From Eggerthellaceae bacterium (lineage in GTDB: Bacteria > Actinomycetota > Coriobacteriia > Coriobacteriales > Eggerthellaceae): a DNA stretch of 43,241 nucleotides. The notes under the pieces were generated by a model. The model had not been told where the DNA came from. It did no database searches and was given only the letters and a program-made list of their open reading frames with translations. Made by a program: the position numbers and the translations under genes. Shown here piece by piece: positions 14,604 through 23,306 of this stretch (position 1 is the stretch's first letter; each line of letters begins with the position of its first letter). The stretch lies in assembly GCA_017434045.1 (NCBI GenBank), contig JAFRGA010000027.1, positions 1 through 43,241 on the forward strand. The letters are read 5' to 3'.

Positions 14604-16544
14604 TTACAGCACCGGCGGCACGACACCGCTCGCGATGATCGCCACGACAATGATGATGGTGCACAGAACCTCGCCAGGCCGGCGGACGATTCCCTCTCCG
14701 AAGATGGACTCGAGGTACAGGTTGCGGGAGGTGGCCTTCGATTCGCCGGACAGGCTGTTGCGGTAGATGCGATCGTCGGAATCGACGCTGACGCCTGCCA
14801 GGTACACGTCTGCGCGCTTCGCCTTGGAACCGTGATTACCCGCGAAGAGGATGACGAAGACGAACGCGGCGAGAATCGAGGAGATCCAGAGGTTGTCGAT
14901 TGCGATGTCGCCACCGAGCTGGCCGAAGATGCCGGCGATGTAGGGCTCGACGAACAGGGTCGACATCAGCGGCAAGGCGATGCAGGCCACAAGCGCGATG
15001 ATGGCCATGAGGCCAATCGAGGCCCATTCGGACGGATGGACGGTGAGCTCGACGTTCTCGGGCGAGCCGGCGATGCCGGAAAGCTTGCCGAGCCATTTGC
15101 CCCAGAACATGAACGTCGCAGCTGAGCCGAAAGCAAGCAGCAGCACCAGGGCCATCTGCCGGCTGTCGACGAACGAGACCAGCGTCGCCCACTTCGCGAT
15201 GAGCATGCCGAACGGCGCGATGAACATGCACATGATGCCGAGCATCATGAGGCGTGCGAGCCAGGGCATGCGCTCGAAGAGCAGGTCCATGTCCTCGATG
15301 TCGCGGCTGCCGATGTGGTGCTCGGCGGTGCCGACGCACAGGAACAGCAGCGATTTGGCGGCTGCGTGGAAGACGACGAGCAGCACGGCTGCCCAGATAG
15401 CCTCAGGCGTGGCAACGCCGGCGCAGGCAGTGATCAGGCCGAGGTTGGCAATGGTCGAGTAGGCGAGCACGCGTTTCGCGTTCGTCTGAGAGATGGCCAT
15501 GAACGAGCAGAGCATGAACGTCAGGCCGCCGACCAGGATGACCATCTGTGCGGGAATCACGCACACCGCGAACAGCGGCGCGAGCTTGATGAGCAGGAAT
15601 ACGCCCGCCTTGACCATCGTCGAGGAGTGGAGCAACGCGCTCGTGGGCGTGGGTGCCACCATGGCGCCGAGGAGCCAGGTGTGGAACGGCATCTGCGCGG
15701 CCTTCGTGAGGCCCGCGAAAGCGAGCAGGCACACCGGGACGGCGACGAGCCAGGGGAAATTCAGGCCGAAGAGCACGAAGTCCTGGAACGAGAGCGTCTG
15801 CGCGTAGATGACGGAGAAGAACATGGCTGCCAAAAAGGCGATACCGCCGAGCATGTTCATGATGATCTGCCTGAAGGCGTTGTTGATGGCCTCGTCGGTC
15901 CTGGTGTAGGCGATGAGCAGGAACGAGCAGACCGTCGTGATCTCCCAGCCCGTGAACATCCACGTCATGTTGTTGCTGAGGACGATGACGAACATCGCCG
16001 AGAGGAACAGGAACATGAGGGCGAAGAACGTCGGGCGGCGGTCCTTGCGCTGCAGTTCCGTCATGCCCTCGCCGTGCTCGTCGAGGTGCTTCTGGAAATC
16101 AATCATGTAGCCAAGCGCGTAGACGCAGATGCCGCTGCCGATGATGCCGATTATGAGCGCCATGACAATGGACAGCGAGTCGACGTACAGGCCGACCTCC
16201 ACATGAACGTTGTGCGCGAAGCCGAACTCGAAGATGAGGTCGCCCACAAGCTGGATGATCGCAAGCACGATTGCCAGAGAGTTCTTGTACTTGACACCGA
16301 ATCCCAGCACGACACCCGAAATAGCCACGCCGATAGCGCATGCTATGTAATCGGCGGCTACGGATGAGAACTCGAAGCCTTTCCAGGGGGACCCCAGATA
16401 TTGCACCGCAAACATGATGGAAGCGACTGCGATTGCCACAGCCGACACCCATACGACCACGTTGCGTATGCCGTCACCTCTGAGCAGAAGCAACAGTGCT
16501 GCAATGATCAGGGGAAACAGAATCAAGAAAGCTATTAGTAGCAC
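14604..16544 (-). CDS. echA: Ech hydrogenase ion-translocating subunit (NuoL/Mrp-antiporter-like)
   Basis: 646 residues with some 15 or more hydrophobic segments. The antiporter-family signature is clear in the middle (KAAQMPFHTWLLGAM followed by APTPTSALLHSSTMVKAG), including the conserved Lys and the broken helix region. It should pump H+ or Na+ as ferredoxin electrons reduce protons. Start is GTG at 16544 preceded by AGGAGAG; first gene of the operon, with a TATAAT about 38 bases upstream. Closest known relatives by arrangement are Ech and CooMKLXUH hydrogenases; no CO dehydrogenase or formate dehydrogenase gene is next to it. Confidence 0.9.
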   Translation of the reverse strand: MLLIAFLILFPLIIAALLLLLRGDGIRNVVVWVSAVAIAVASIMFAVQYLGSPWKGFEFSSVAADYIACAIGVAISGVVLGFGVKYKNSLAIVLAIIQLVGDLIFEFGFAHNVHVEVGLYVDSLSIVMALIIGIIGSGICVYALGYMIDFQKHLDEHGEGMTELQRKDRRPTFFALMFLFLSAMFVIVLSNNMTWMFTGWEITTVCSFLLIAYTRTDEAINNAFRQIIMNMLGGIAFLAAMFFSVIYAQTLSFQDFVLFGLNFPWLVAVPVCLLAFAGLTKAAQMPFHTWLLGAMVAPTPTSALLHSSTMVKAGVFLLIKLAPLFAVCVIPAQMVILVGGLTFMLCSFMAISQTNAKRVLAYSTIANLGLITACAGVATPEAIWAAVLLVVFHAAAKSLLFLCVGTAEHHIGSRDIEDMDLLFERMPWLARLMMLGIMCMFIAPFGMLIAKWATLVSFVDSRQMALVLLLAFGSAATFMFWGKWLGKLSGIAGSPENVELTVHPSEWASIGLMAIIALVACIALPLMSTLFVEPYIAGIFGQLGGDIAIDNLWISSILAAFVFVILFAGNHGSKAKRADVYLAGVSVDSDDRIYRNSLSGESKATSRNLYLESIFGEGIVRRPGEVLCTIIIVVAIIASGVVPPVL

Positions 16545-16581
16545 TGAAATCTCTCCTTCTCCCTACAACAGATACGCCTTC

Positions 16582-16587
16582 ATTATA
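16582..16587 (-). promoter_or_regulatory. Candidate -10 box of the ech operon
   Basis: TATAAT on the minus strand, 38 bases before the echA start. Upstream is AT-rich, with TTGTTGATAAG around the -35 area but imperfect spacing. Confidence 0.5.
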
Positions 16588-16766
16588 GTTACCCAACTTA
16601 TCAACAACTAAAAAATGACCAGGTGAGAACATTCTCGTTCGGTAATCGGTGTCATTTTACCGAGCAAGATGCTTCAGGCCTGCTCATTTTCAAGTTCGTC
16701 CATTAACGCAGAGAACCCTTTACCGTTCTTTTCTAAACTGTTAACCGCACAATCTCCAAAACCTGT

Positions 16767-16802
16767 AATAAAAGAGCAGGCCAGCAAAAATGCTGACCTG
16801 CT
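16767..16802 (-). terminator. Rho-independent terminator of tRNA-Pro
   Basis: Stem AGCAGGTCAGCA / TGCTGGCCTGCT (arms 16775-16786 and 16791-16802, one G-T pair) with an A/T loop, followed on the minus strand by CTTTTATTA. It lies 10 bases beyond the tRNA 3' end and separates the tRNA from ech. Confidence 0.75.
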
Positions 16803-16811
16803 AATGTTATC

Positions 16812-16888
<77 letters not shown>

Positions 16889-16900
16889 AAGCGAGTGAAC

Positions 16901-16929
16901 ATATTACTTGTTGTTCGAGCGGATTGCAA
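16901..16929 (-). promoter_or_regulatory. Promoter of tRNA-Pro
   Basis: Minus strand: TTGCAA (-35) and TAATAT (-10, 16901-16906) separated by exactly 17 bases, with the -10 about 13 bases before the mature tRNA 5' end. The rest of the spacer up to 17164 shows no gene; TATAAT at 17124-17129 may serve the next gene. Confidence 0.7.
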
Positions 16930-17123
16930 GGATGCATTTTCGCAATCACAATCACTGCACCTTTAAAAGTCAAAAGCTCGCCTTGAAAACCAGCGGGCAT
17001 CGACAAAGCACCGCAGGCTGCGAGGAAGGGGCCAATGTCTCTTTAGGCTGTGTCTAATGAGTTCGCTGCAACAAAATGGACGATTCTCGCAAGCATGAAA
17101 CACAACTGCTTGCGTTATTACCA

Positions 17124-17129
17124 TATAAT
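17124..17129 (+). promoter_or_regulatory. Candidate -10 box of the HerA-like ATPase gene
   Basis: TATAAT 36 bases before the ATG at 17165. The -35 region is poorly matched. Confidence 0.4.
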
Positions 17130-17164
17130 GTTGTCATGTCTTAAGCTATCGAAGGGATGTGACC

Positions 17165-18889
17165 ATGTACATCGATGGAAAGCTTCAAATCGCAAAGTCA
17201 ACCGAGCCCGTATACCTCCTCCCGCGCTTAGCCAACCGCCACGGCCTCATCGCCGGCGCCACCGGTACCGGCAAGACGGTTACCTTGAAGACCATCGCCC
17301 AGTCCATGAGCGATGCGGGCATTCCCGTCTTCCTCGCCGACGTCAAGGGCGACGTTTCTGGCGTTGCCGTTGCCGGTGAGGCAACCGAGAAGCTCGTCGT
17401 GCGCCTTGCTGGCCTCGGCATCACCGATTACGATTTCCACGGCTGCCCCACGCGGTTCTGGGACGTCTTCGGCGAGCAGGGCCTTCCCATCCGCACGACG
17501 ATCACCGAGATGGGCCCCATCCTGCTCGCCCGCCTGCTCGACCTTTCCGAAGTCCAGGCAGGCGTCCTCAACATCATCTTCCACATCGCCGACGACAACA
17601 ACCTGCTTCTGCTCGACCTCAAGGACCTGCGCACAATGGTCAACTACGTCGGCGAGCACGCAAAGGAATACACCCTCTCTTACGGCCAAATCGCAACGCA
17701 GTCAATCGGTGCCATCCAGCGTGCGCTCCTGCAGCTGCAGGATGCGGGCGGCGACATCTTCTTCGGCGAGCCCGCGCTCGACATCCAGGATTGGATCGCC
17801 TGCGATGCCGACGGCAAGGGCTACATCAACGTCCTCGATTGCGTCCGCCTCGTCCAGTCGCCTCTTATGTACTCCACGTTCCTGCTCTGGATGCTCTCGG
17901 AGCTCTACGAGCAGCTTCCAGAGGTCGGCGATCTCGACAAGCCGAAGATCTGCTTCTTCTTCGACGAGGCGCATATGCTGTTCAACAACACGCCGCGCGC
18001 CTTGCTCGAGAAGATCGAGCAGATCGTCAAGCTCATCCGCTCGAAGGGCGTCGGCGTCTACTTCTGCACGCAGAACCCTGCCGATATCCCGGACACGGTG
18101 CTCGCGCAGCTTTCCAACAAGGTCCAGCATGCCCTGCGCGCCTACACCCCGGCCGAGCAAAAGGCCATCCGCGCTGCCGCGGAGAGTTACCGTGTGAACC
18201 CTGATTTCGACACTGCCACGGCTATGACCGAGCTCGCAACCGGCGAGGCCCTGATCAGCTTCCTGCAGGAAGACGGCACACCGGGCATCGTGCAGCGTGC
18301 CATGGTCATCGCGCCCGCCTGCTCGATGGACAAGGCGCCTGACGAGGCGAAGTCCTACATCATCCAAAACGACATGCTGCATTCCAAGTACGATGCCACG
18401 ATCGACCGCGAGAGCGCCTACGAGATCCTCAACGCCACGGCTATCGCCGCCGCCGAGGCTGCCGAAGAGGCGCGTCGTCTCGAAGAGGAGGCAAGGCAGC
18501 GCCTCGAGGAAGAGAAGGAGGCCGAGAAGCTGCGTCTTGCCGAGGAGAAGGAAGCGGAGCGCATAGCGCGTGAAGAGGAGCGTCAGCGCATAGCAGAAGA
18601 GAAGGAAGCCGAGCGCCAGCGCATCGCTGCGGAGAGGGAGGCTGAACGTCAACGCATTGCCGCCGAGAAGGAAGCAGAGCGCCAGCGCATCGCGGCCGAG
18701 AGGGAGGCGGAGCGCCAGCGCATTGCCGCCGAAAAGCAGGCCGAGAAGGAGCGCGTCGAGGCCGAGAGGAGGGCCGAGCGCGAGGAAAGGGAGAGGCGCA
18801 AGTTCATCGACGCCGCCCTCACCTCGGCAAGCCGCGCCGTCGGCAGCGGTGCCGCCCGTGGCATCCTCGGCTTGCTGAAGAAGCTGTAA
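17165..18889 (+). CDS. HerA-like P-loop ATPase (DUF853/YjgR family) with C-terminal coiled coil
   Basis: 574 residues. The N-terminus YLLPRLANRHGLIAG leads into Walker A G31-ATGTGK-T38; Walker B is CFFFDEAHMLF. These are hallmarks of the DUF853 proteins (E. coli YjgR), hexameric-type ATPases related to HerA/FtsK translocases, whose cellular role is not settled. From about residue 425 the chain becomes a charged coiled coil containing four 11-residue units EAERQRIAAE[RK], then the family's C-terminal GSGAARGILGLLKKL. The coiled coil is longer than I would expect for YjgR. ATG at 17165 has GAAGGG eight bases before; a GTG two codons upstream is less likely. Confidence 0.85.
   Translation: MYIDGKLQIAKSTEPVYLLPRLANRHGLIAGATGTGKTVTLKTIAQSMSDAGIPVFLADVKGDVSGVAVAGEATEKLVVRLAGLGITDYDFHGCPTRFWDVFGEQGLPIRTTITEMGPILLARLLDLSEVQAGVLNIIFHIADDNNLLLLDLKDLRTMVNYVGEHAKEYTLSYGQIATQSIGAIQRALLQLQDAGGDIFFGEPALDIQDWIACDADGKGYINVLDCVRLVQSPLMYSTFLLWMLSELYEQLPEVGDLDKPKICFFFDEAHMLFNNTPRALLEKIEQIVKLIRSKGVGVYFCTQNPADIPDTVLAQLSNKVQHALRAYTPAEQKAIRAAAESYRVNPDFDTATAMTELATGEALISFLQEDGTPGIVQRAMVIAPACSMDKAPDEAKSYIIQNDMLHSKYDATIDRESAYEILNATAIAAAEAAEEARRLEEEARQRLEEEKEAEKLRLAEEKEAERIAREEERQRIAEEKEAERQRIAAEREAERQRIAAEKEAERQRIAAEREAERQRIAAEKQAEKERVEAERRAEREERERRKFIDAALTSASRAVGSGAARGILGLLKKL
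18605..18736 (+). repeat. Four tandem 33-bp units in the coiled-coil region
   Basis: Units at 18605-18637, 18638-18670, 18671-18703 and 18704-18736 each encode EAERQRIAAER or the same with a final K. The 11-residue period fits a hendecad coiled coil. Nucleotide differences are mostly synonymous. Confidence 0.8.
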
Positions 18890-18932
18890 GAAGGCTTGGG
18901 AAGTATCCCGAAGCTTTGGTTAGAGTTAAAGA

Positions 18933-18951
18933 CGCCGTCGTGAGGACGGCG
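18933..18951 (+). promoter_or_regulatory. Small hairpin just before the purO ribosome-binding site
   Basis: CGCCGTC-GTGAG-GACGGCG, a 7-bp stem whose 3' side touches the GGAACGGAG ribosome-binding region. It might tune translation of the IMP cyclohydrolase gene; it is too small for a known riboswitch class. Confidence 0.3.
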
Positions 18952-18965
18952 GAACGGAGCAGAAC

Positions 18966-19598
18966 ATGCAAAACCTTGCAGATATCCTCAAGAGCAATCC
19001 CTATCCGGGACGTGGCATCGCGGTTGGCAACGGAATGGTCTACTACTTCATCATGGGCCGCAGCTTCAACAGCCGTAACCGCATCTTCTCCCTCACCGAT
19101 GACGGAATTCAGACGGAAGCCCACGATCCTGCGCTCGTCGAGGACCCGAGTTTGATCATCTACCACCCCGTTCGCGCCATGGGGGATTCACTCGTCGTGA
19201 CTAACGGCGATCAGACCGATACCATCGTTGAGGCCAAGGATTTCCGCGCCGGATGCATGACGCGCGAATACGAGCCCGATGCGCCGAACTACACGCCGCG
19301 CATCAGCGCAATCGTCAATGCCGACGGCACGTTCGAAATCTCTATCCTCAAGCACGTCGACGGCCGCTGCGTGCGCGAGTTCTTCGCATACGAGGGCTGC
19401 GACGATGGTTGCGGGTACTTCATCAGCACCTATCAGGGCGACGGCAATCCGCTGCCATCTTTCGTCGGCGAGCCGATTCCCGTCGAACTTCCCGACCCCG
19501 ACACCCTCTGGAAGGCGCTCAACGAGGACAACAAGGTATCTCTGTATGCGAATATAGGCGGTGAGGTGCGCCTCTTCAACAAGAACCTGGGAGATTAG
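18966..19598 (+). CDS. purO: Standalone IMP cyclohydrolase (PurO-like, IMP_cyclohyd family)
   Basis: 210 residues. Family text: NPYPGRGIAVGNG, YFIMGRSFNSRNRIF and TNGDQTDTI, matching the IMP cyclohydrolase domain first known from archaeal PurO. It closes the ring of FAICAR to IMP, the last step of purine synthesis, in place of the N-terminal domain of bifunctional PurH. ATG at 18966 has ACGGAG six bases upstream. The transformylase follows 107 bp downstream on the same strand, giving both halves of the PurH reaction from two unfused genes. Confident on family; that it is the working cyclohydrolase of this cell is an inference from the pairing. Confidence 0.85.
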   Translation: MQNLADILKSNPYPGRGIAVGNGMVYYFIMGRSFNSRNRIFSLTDDGIQTEAHDPALVEDPSLIIYHPVRAMGDSLVVTNGDQTDTIVEAKDFRAGCMTREYEPDAPNYTPRISAIVNADGTFEISILKHVDGRCVREFFAYEGCDDGCGYFISTYQGDGNPLPSFVGEPIPVELPDPDTLWKALNEDNKVSLYANIGGEVRLFNKNLGD

Positions 19599-19705
19599 AG
19601 CTTCGCCGTTCAGCCGAACGTCGAAGCTTCGCCAGCTGAGCGCTCACTTGGCAGCACGCCCAGCTACAATTCAAAACAAGACAGCTGCCCAAGAAAGGAC
19701 CAAGT

Positions 19706-20884
19706 ATGAACGAGCTTGAACTCAAGTACGGATGCAACCCCAACCAGAAGCCCTCGAAGATCTTCATGAGGGACGGGGGCGACCTTCCCCTGCGGGTTCT
19801 CAACGGAAAGCCGGGGTACATCAACTTCATGGACGCCCTCAACTCATGGCAATTGGTCCGCGAGCTCAAGGAGGCGACGGGTCTTCCTGCCGCCGCGTCG
19901 TTCAAGCACGTGAGCCCTGCCGGCGCCGCTGTGGGCCTGCCCCTTTCGGAGACGGACCGCAAAATCTACTTCGTTGAGGATGAAGGCGAGCTCTCCCCCA
20001 TCGCCTGCGCCTACATCCGCGCACGCGGTGCTGATCGCCTTTGCTCCTATGGCGACTGGGCCGCTCTTTCTGATGTGTGCGATGCCGACGTCGCGAACTA
20101 CCTGAAGCTCGAGGTCTCCGATGGCATCATCGCCCCAGGTTACACTGATGAGGCTCTCGAGATCCTCAAGACGAAGAAGAAGGGCAACTACAACGTCGTC
20201 CAAATCGATCCTAACTATGTCTGCGCCGAGCAGGAATACAAGGACGTCTTCGGCATCACGTTCGAGCAGGGCCACAACTTCTTCCGCATCGACGAGGATT
20301 TGCTTGCAAACGTCGTGACCGAGAACAAGAACATCCCCGAATCGGCCAAGATCGACCTCATCGTCTCCCTCATCACACTCAAGTACACTCAGTCGAATTC
20401 CGTTTGCTACGTCAAGGACGGCCAGGCTATCGGCGTCGGCGCTGGCCAACAGAGCCGCATCCACTGCACGCGGCTGGCCGGCGGTAAGGCTGACACGTGG
20501 TACCTCAGGCAACACCCGAAGGTCCTGGGGCTCCCATTCATCGAAGGAATCGGACGTCCGAGCCGCGATAACGCAATCGACGTCTACATCTCCGACGAAT
20601 GCGATGACGTACTGCGCGATGGCGCATGGCAGCAGCTGTTCACCGAGCAGCCTGCTCCCCTCACGCCCGAGGAGAAGAAGGCCTGGATTGCCACGCAATC
20701 AGGAGTATCAGTCGGTTCCGATGCCTTCTTCCCCTTCGGAGACAACGTCGAGCGCGCGCGCAAATCTGGCGTTGCCTATATCGCCGAGCCCGGCGGCTCG
20801 ATCCGCGACGACAACGTCATCGAGACGGCGAACAAGTACGGCATCGCCATGGCCTTCACCGGCATGCGTCTGTTCCATCACTAG
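19706..20884 (+). CDS. purH: AICAR formyltransferase without cyclohydrolase domain
   Basis: 392 residues, equivalent to only the C-terminal AICAR transformylase domain of PurH (sometimes called PurV when alone). It moves a formyl group from 10-formyl-tetrahydrofolate to AICAR. The catalytic Lys-His pair is visible as SFK67-H68-VSPAG, and NSVCYVKDGQAIGVGAGQQS is the conserved substrate-site strand. The MGS-like cyclohydrolase domain of normal bacterial PurH is absent, matching the upstream purO. ATG at 19706 follows AAAGGA. A TACAAT at 19665-19670 might give an extra promoter. Confidence 0.9.
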   Translation: MNELELKYGCNPNQKPSKIFMRDGGDLPLRVLNGKPGYINFMDALNSWQLVRELKEATGLPAAASFKHVSPAGAAVGLPLSETDRKIYFVEDEGELSPIACAYIRARGADRLCSYGDWAALSDVCDADVANYLKLEVSDGIIAPGYTDEALEILKTKKKGNYNVVQIDPNYVCAEQEYKDVFGITFEQGHNFFRIDEDLLANVVTENKNIPESAKIDLIVSLITLKYTQSNSVCYVKDGQAIGVGAGQQSRIHCTRLAGGKADTWYLRQHPKVLGLPFIEGIGRPSRDNAIDVYISDECDDVLRDGAWQQLFTEQPAPLTPEEKKAWIATQSGVSVGSDAFFPFGDNVERARKSGVAYIAEPGGSIRDDNVIETANKYGIAMAFTGMRLFHH

Positions 20885-20944
20885 AATAAGCCGATGTCCG
20901 TCTGGCAAATGCTTGTGCCAGGATCACGTCAGGTCTCTGAAACA

Positions 20945-20974
20945 GAAGCGGCCCGCAATAAAGCGGGCCGCTTC
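20945..20974. terminator. Strong GC hairpin between convergent genes
   Basis: A 12-bp perfect stem (20945-20956 with 20963-20974), loop AATAAA, between the ends of the transformylase and PASTA genes. No good T-run on either strand, so termination would be imperfect, but the position fits a bidirectional terminator. Confidence 0.5.
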
Positions 20975-20977
20975 CTA

Positions 20978-21006
20978 ACATGACAGGCTCCTGTCCCCTG
21001 TCATGT
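20978..21006. repeat. Palindrome with ACATGACAG arms and CCTGTCCCC inside
   Basis: ACATGACAG (20978-20986) pairs with CTGTCATGT (20998-21006). Read on the minus strand the inside contains GGGGACAG, recalling the palindromes at 1013-2282. It lies eight bases from the PASTA gene stop and may act as its terminator. Confidence 0.45.
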
Positions 21007-21013
21007 AAAGACC

Positions 21014-23185
21014 CTACTTGAAGTCGGAGTCGTCAACTGTCAACTTAACAACGGATCCAAATTTCGCTTGACCGTTAGCAGGATTTTGAGCTGAAATGGT
21101 CCCATGATTCGGAATGTCGGGATCGGGTTTCAAGCCGGCGTCCTCGAGTGCTTGCCGTGCAGATTCTACCGATTGGCCGACAACGTTAGGAACTTTGACC
21201 TTTCCGTTCTTGTCAACTTTCACTGTGACGGAAGAACCCTCGTCTACAGATTGCCCGGAATTGGGGTTCTGGCTTACTACGACTCCGTCTTTATCTCCTG
21301 TTCGATCAACGTTCAAGTCAGCGTTTTCAATTGCTTCTTTAGCGTCGTCCCATAAAAGCCCTTCGACCTTCGGCACCTTCGTTTGCGGCTTCGGAGAGGA
21401 GAGCGTCACTGTTACAGTTGTTCCCTTGTCGACCTCTTCTCCCGCTGCTATATCCTGGCTTTCGACGTTTCCGTCGGAATCGCCGTTCTTCGCAGCCTTC
21501 AGCTCCGCGTTTTCCAGTGCCGACTTGGCATCTGGCCACGTCATATCCGTCAAGTCGGGAACTTCTACCTGTTTTTTGGGTTCTGGGCCAAGCGAGACGA
21601 CGGCATTGACGGTAGTACCAGGTGCAACTTCCGTTTCGGACTTCGGGTCTTGCGAAATAACGCAACCCTTCTCTACATCGTCGCTGTAGTCTTCGGTGGA
21701 TGCGTACACAAGGCCCGCTTCCTCAACAAGGGATTTCGCTTCTTCGCTCTTTTTATCTTCTATGTAGGGTACGGCGATCTTAGAAGGAGGTGCCGCGATG
21801 TAGAACGAGACTTCCGTTCCTTTGTCGACCATGGTGCCAGGGTCGATGGACTGGCGCACTACGCAACCCGGATCAACGGTGCTCGACTGGACTTCACCTG
21901 AGCAAACACCCTTGAGCTCGGCTTTACCCAGATTGCTCTCGGCGTCTTGTTGCGTTTCGCCCCTAACATCAGGAACTGCGACTTGCTCCGGTTTCGGGGC
22001 GGAGAGGGTGACCGTCACGGTCGTACCCGGGTCTACCTGGGTGCCTGCAGCAACGTCCTGGCTCGTGACCGTTCCGTCGGGATCGCCCGTTTCAGCCGCT
22101 GTAAGCTGCGCGGACTCGAGGGCAGCCTTGGCATCGGCCCAGTTCTTACCCGTCACGTCGGGGACCGTTACCTGCGTGGGTTTCGGGGCGGAGAGGGTCA
22201 CCGTCACGGTCGTACCCGGGTCCACCTGGGTGCCTGCAGCAACGTCCTGGCTCGTGACCGTTCCGTCGGGATCGCCCGTTTCAGCCGCTGTAAGCTGCGC
22301 GGACTCGAGGGTAGCCTTGGCATCGGCCCAGTTCTTACCCGTCACGTCGGGGACCGTTACCTGCGTGGGTTTCGGGGATGCGAGGGTCACCGTCACGGTA
22401 GTTCCCTTATCGACTTTGGTACCTGCGGCAATGCTCTGGCTTTCCACCGCTCCTTCGGAATCACCCTTCTTCGCAGCCCCGAGCCCTGCGGACTCTAAAG
22501 CCGCCTTGGCATCGTTCCATGTCTTGCCAATCACGTTGGGTACTTTGACCTGGGCAGGTTTTGGCGATGAGAGTGTTACCGTGACCGTTGTGCCCTTGTC
22601 GACCAGCGTGCCCGCTGCGATATCCTGACTTACGACCTCGCCGGACGTATCGCCCTTCTTAGCAGCATTGAGATTAGCCGATTTCAAGGTGGATTTGGCC
22701 TCTGACCAAGACATGCCCGTGACGTCGGGAACAGATGCCTTCGACGGATGCTCTTTGCCAAGGGATACGACGAAAGAAACCCCTGTGCCCTTGTTAACAG
22801 CTGTTCCAGGGGCAGGATCTTGAGAGATAACGTGGCCCGTGGGGACATCAGAAGAATGCTTGCTGTCAATCCTGCTCACCATGAGACCAGAACCGGTAAT
22901 CGCATACTTGGCCTGAGTTGTGGTTAGCGAAACCACGTTCGGAACGCTTATCATCTGCGGTGCGGCAGACGAGCTCGATGACGCCGCACTCGAAGAGCTA
23001 GACGCTGACGAGGAGCTTGCGACTTTCGAGGCGGCTTCCGAGATATCGGAAGCCGACATCGATTCATGCGAGTGTGTCTTTCCCGATTCTGCTGGCGCGC
23101 ACGATACAAGTGCAATAGCAACTACGAATAGCGCTGCCGCAATTGCGCAGGTTATTACTTTTGCCACAGTTGAACGCTTTAGCAT
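21014..23185 (-). CDS. Secreted lipoprotein with ten PASTA repeats
   Basis: 723 residues. The N-terminal signal peptide ends in a lipobox LVS-C29, so it is probably lipidated and held on the outer face of the membrane. A Ser-rich linker (about 50-75) precedes ten PASTA-like modules, each starting [A/K/S/T/E]VP-x-[VIL]. PASTA domains bind uncrosslinked muropeptides or beta-lactams and normally sit on Ser/Thr kinases or penicillin-binding proteins; here there is no kinase or transpeptidase domain. Modules 4 and 5 are near-identical. Start has a strong AAGGAGG. Located 121 bp downstream of coaBC on the same strand; a TATAAA in the gap may give it its own promoter. A wall-sensing or spacer role is inference. 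Confidence 0.88.
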   Translation of the reverse strand: MLKRSTVAKVITCAIAAALFVVAIALVSCAPAESGKTHSHESMSASDISEAASKVASSSSASSSSSAASSSSSAAPQMISVPNVVSLTTTQAKYAITGSGLMVSRIDSKHSSDVPTGHVISQDPAPGTAVNKGTGVSFVVSLGKEHPSKASVPDVTGMSWSEAKSTLKSANLNAAKKGDTSGEVVSQDIAAGTLVDKGTTVTVTLSSPKPAQVKVPNVIGKTWNDAKAALESAGLGAAKKGDSEGAVESQSIAAGTKVDKGTTVTVTLASPKPTQVTVPDVTGKNWADAKATLESAQLTAAETGDPDGTVTSQDVAAGTQVDPGTTVTVTLSAPKPTQVTVPDVTGKNWADAKAALESAQLTAAETGDPDGTVTSQDVAAGTQVDPGTTVTVTLSAPKPEQVAVPDVRGETQQDAESNLGKAELKGVCSGEVQSSTVDPGCVVRQSIDPGTMVDKGTEVSFYIAAPPSKIAVPYIEDKKSEEAKSLVEEAGLVYASTEDYSDDVEKGCVISQDPKSETEVAPGTTVNAVVSLGPEPKKQVEVPDLTDMTWPDAKSALENAELKAAKNGDSDGNVESQDIAAGEEVDKGTTVTVTLSSPKPQTKVPKVEGLLWDDAKEAIENADLNVDRTGDKDGVVVSQNPNSGQSVDEGSSVTVKVDKNGKVKVPNVVGQSVESARQALEDAGLKPDPDIPNHGTISAQNPANGQAKFGSVVKLTVDDSDFK
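22001..22379 (-). repeat. Near-identical 189-bp tandem duplication (PASTA modules 4 and 5)
   Basis: Two units with an offset of 189 bp (63 codons), for example 22142 against 22331. They differ at only about three bases by eye. The other PASTA modules are much more diverged, so this is a recent internal duplication. Confidence 0.75.
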
Positions 23186-23306
23186 CTTTCCTCCTTTTCC
23201 CTGGCTTCGGTACTCGACCGATATACATGAATCTTTCCCAGACTTCCTTTTTGAGTTTGCATTTATTTATACGCTCTCTGTCGGAAATCGTCCCGCTTGC
23301 ATCACT

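Noticed and set aside
15315..16367. 350-codon plus-strand open frame antisense to echA
   Set aside because: Asp/Glu/Arg/His-rich shadow of a membrane-protein gene read backwards.
17702..18652. 316-codon minus-strand open frame
   Set aside because: Antisense to the HerA-like ATPase; Leu-rich text is the reverse of the Glu/Arg coiled coil.
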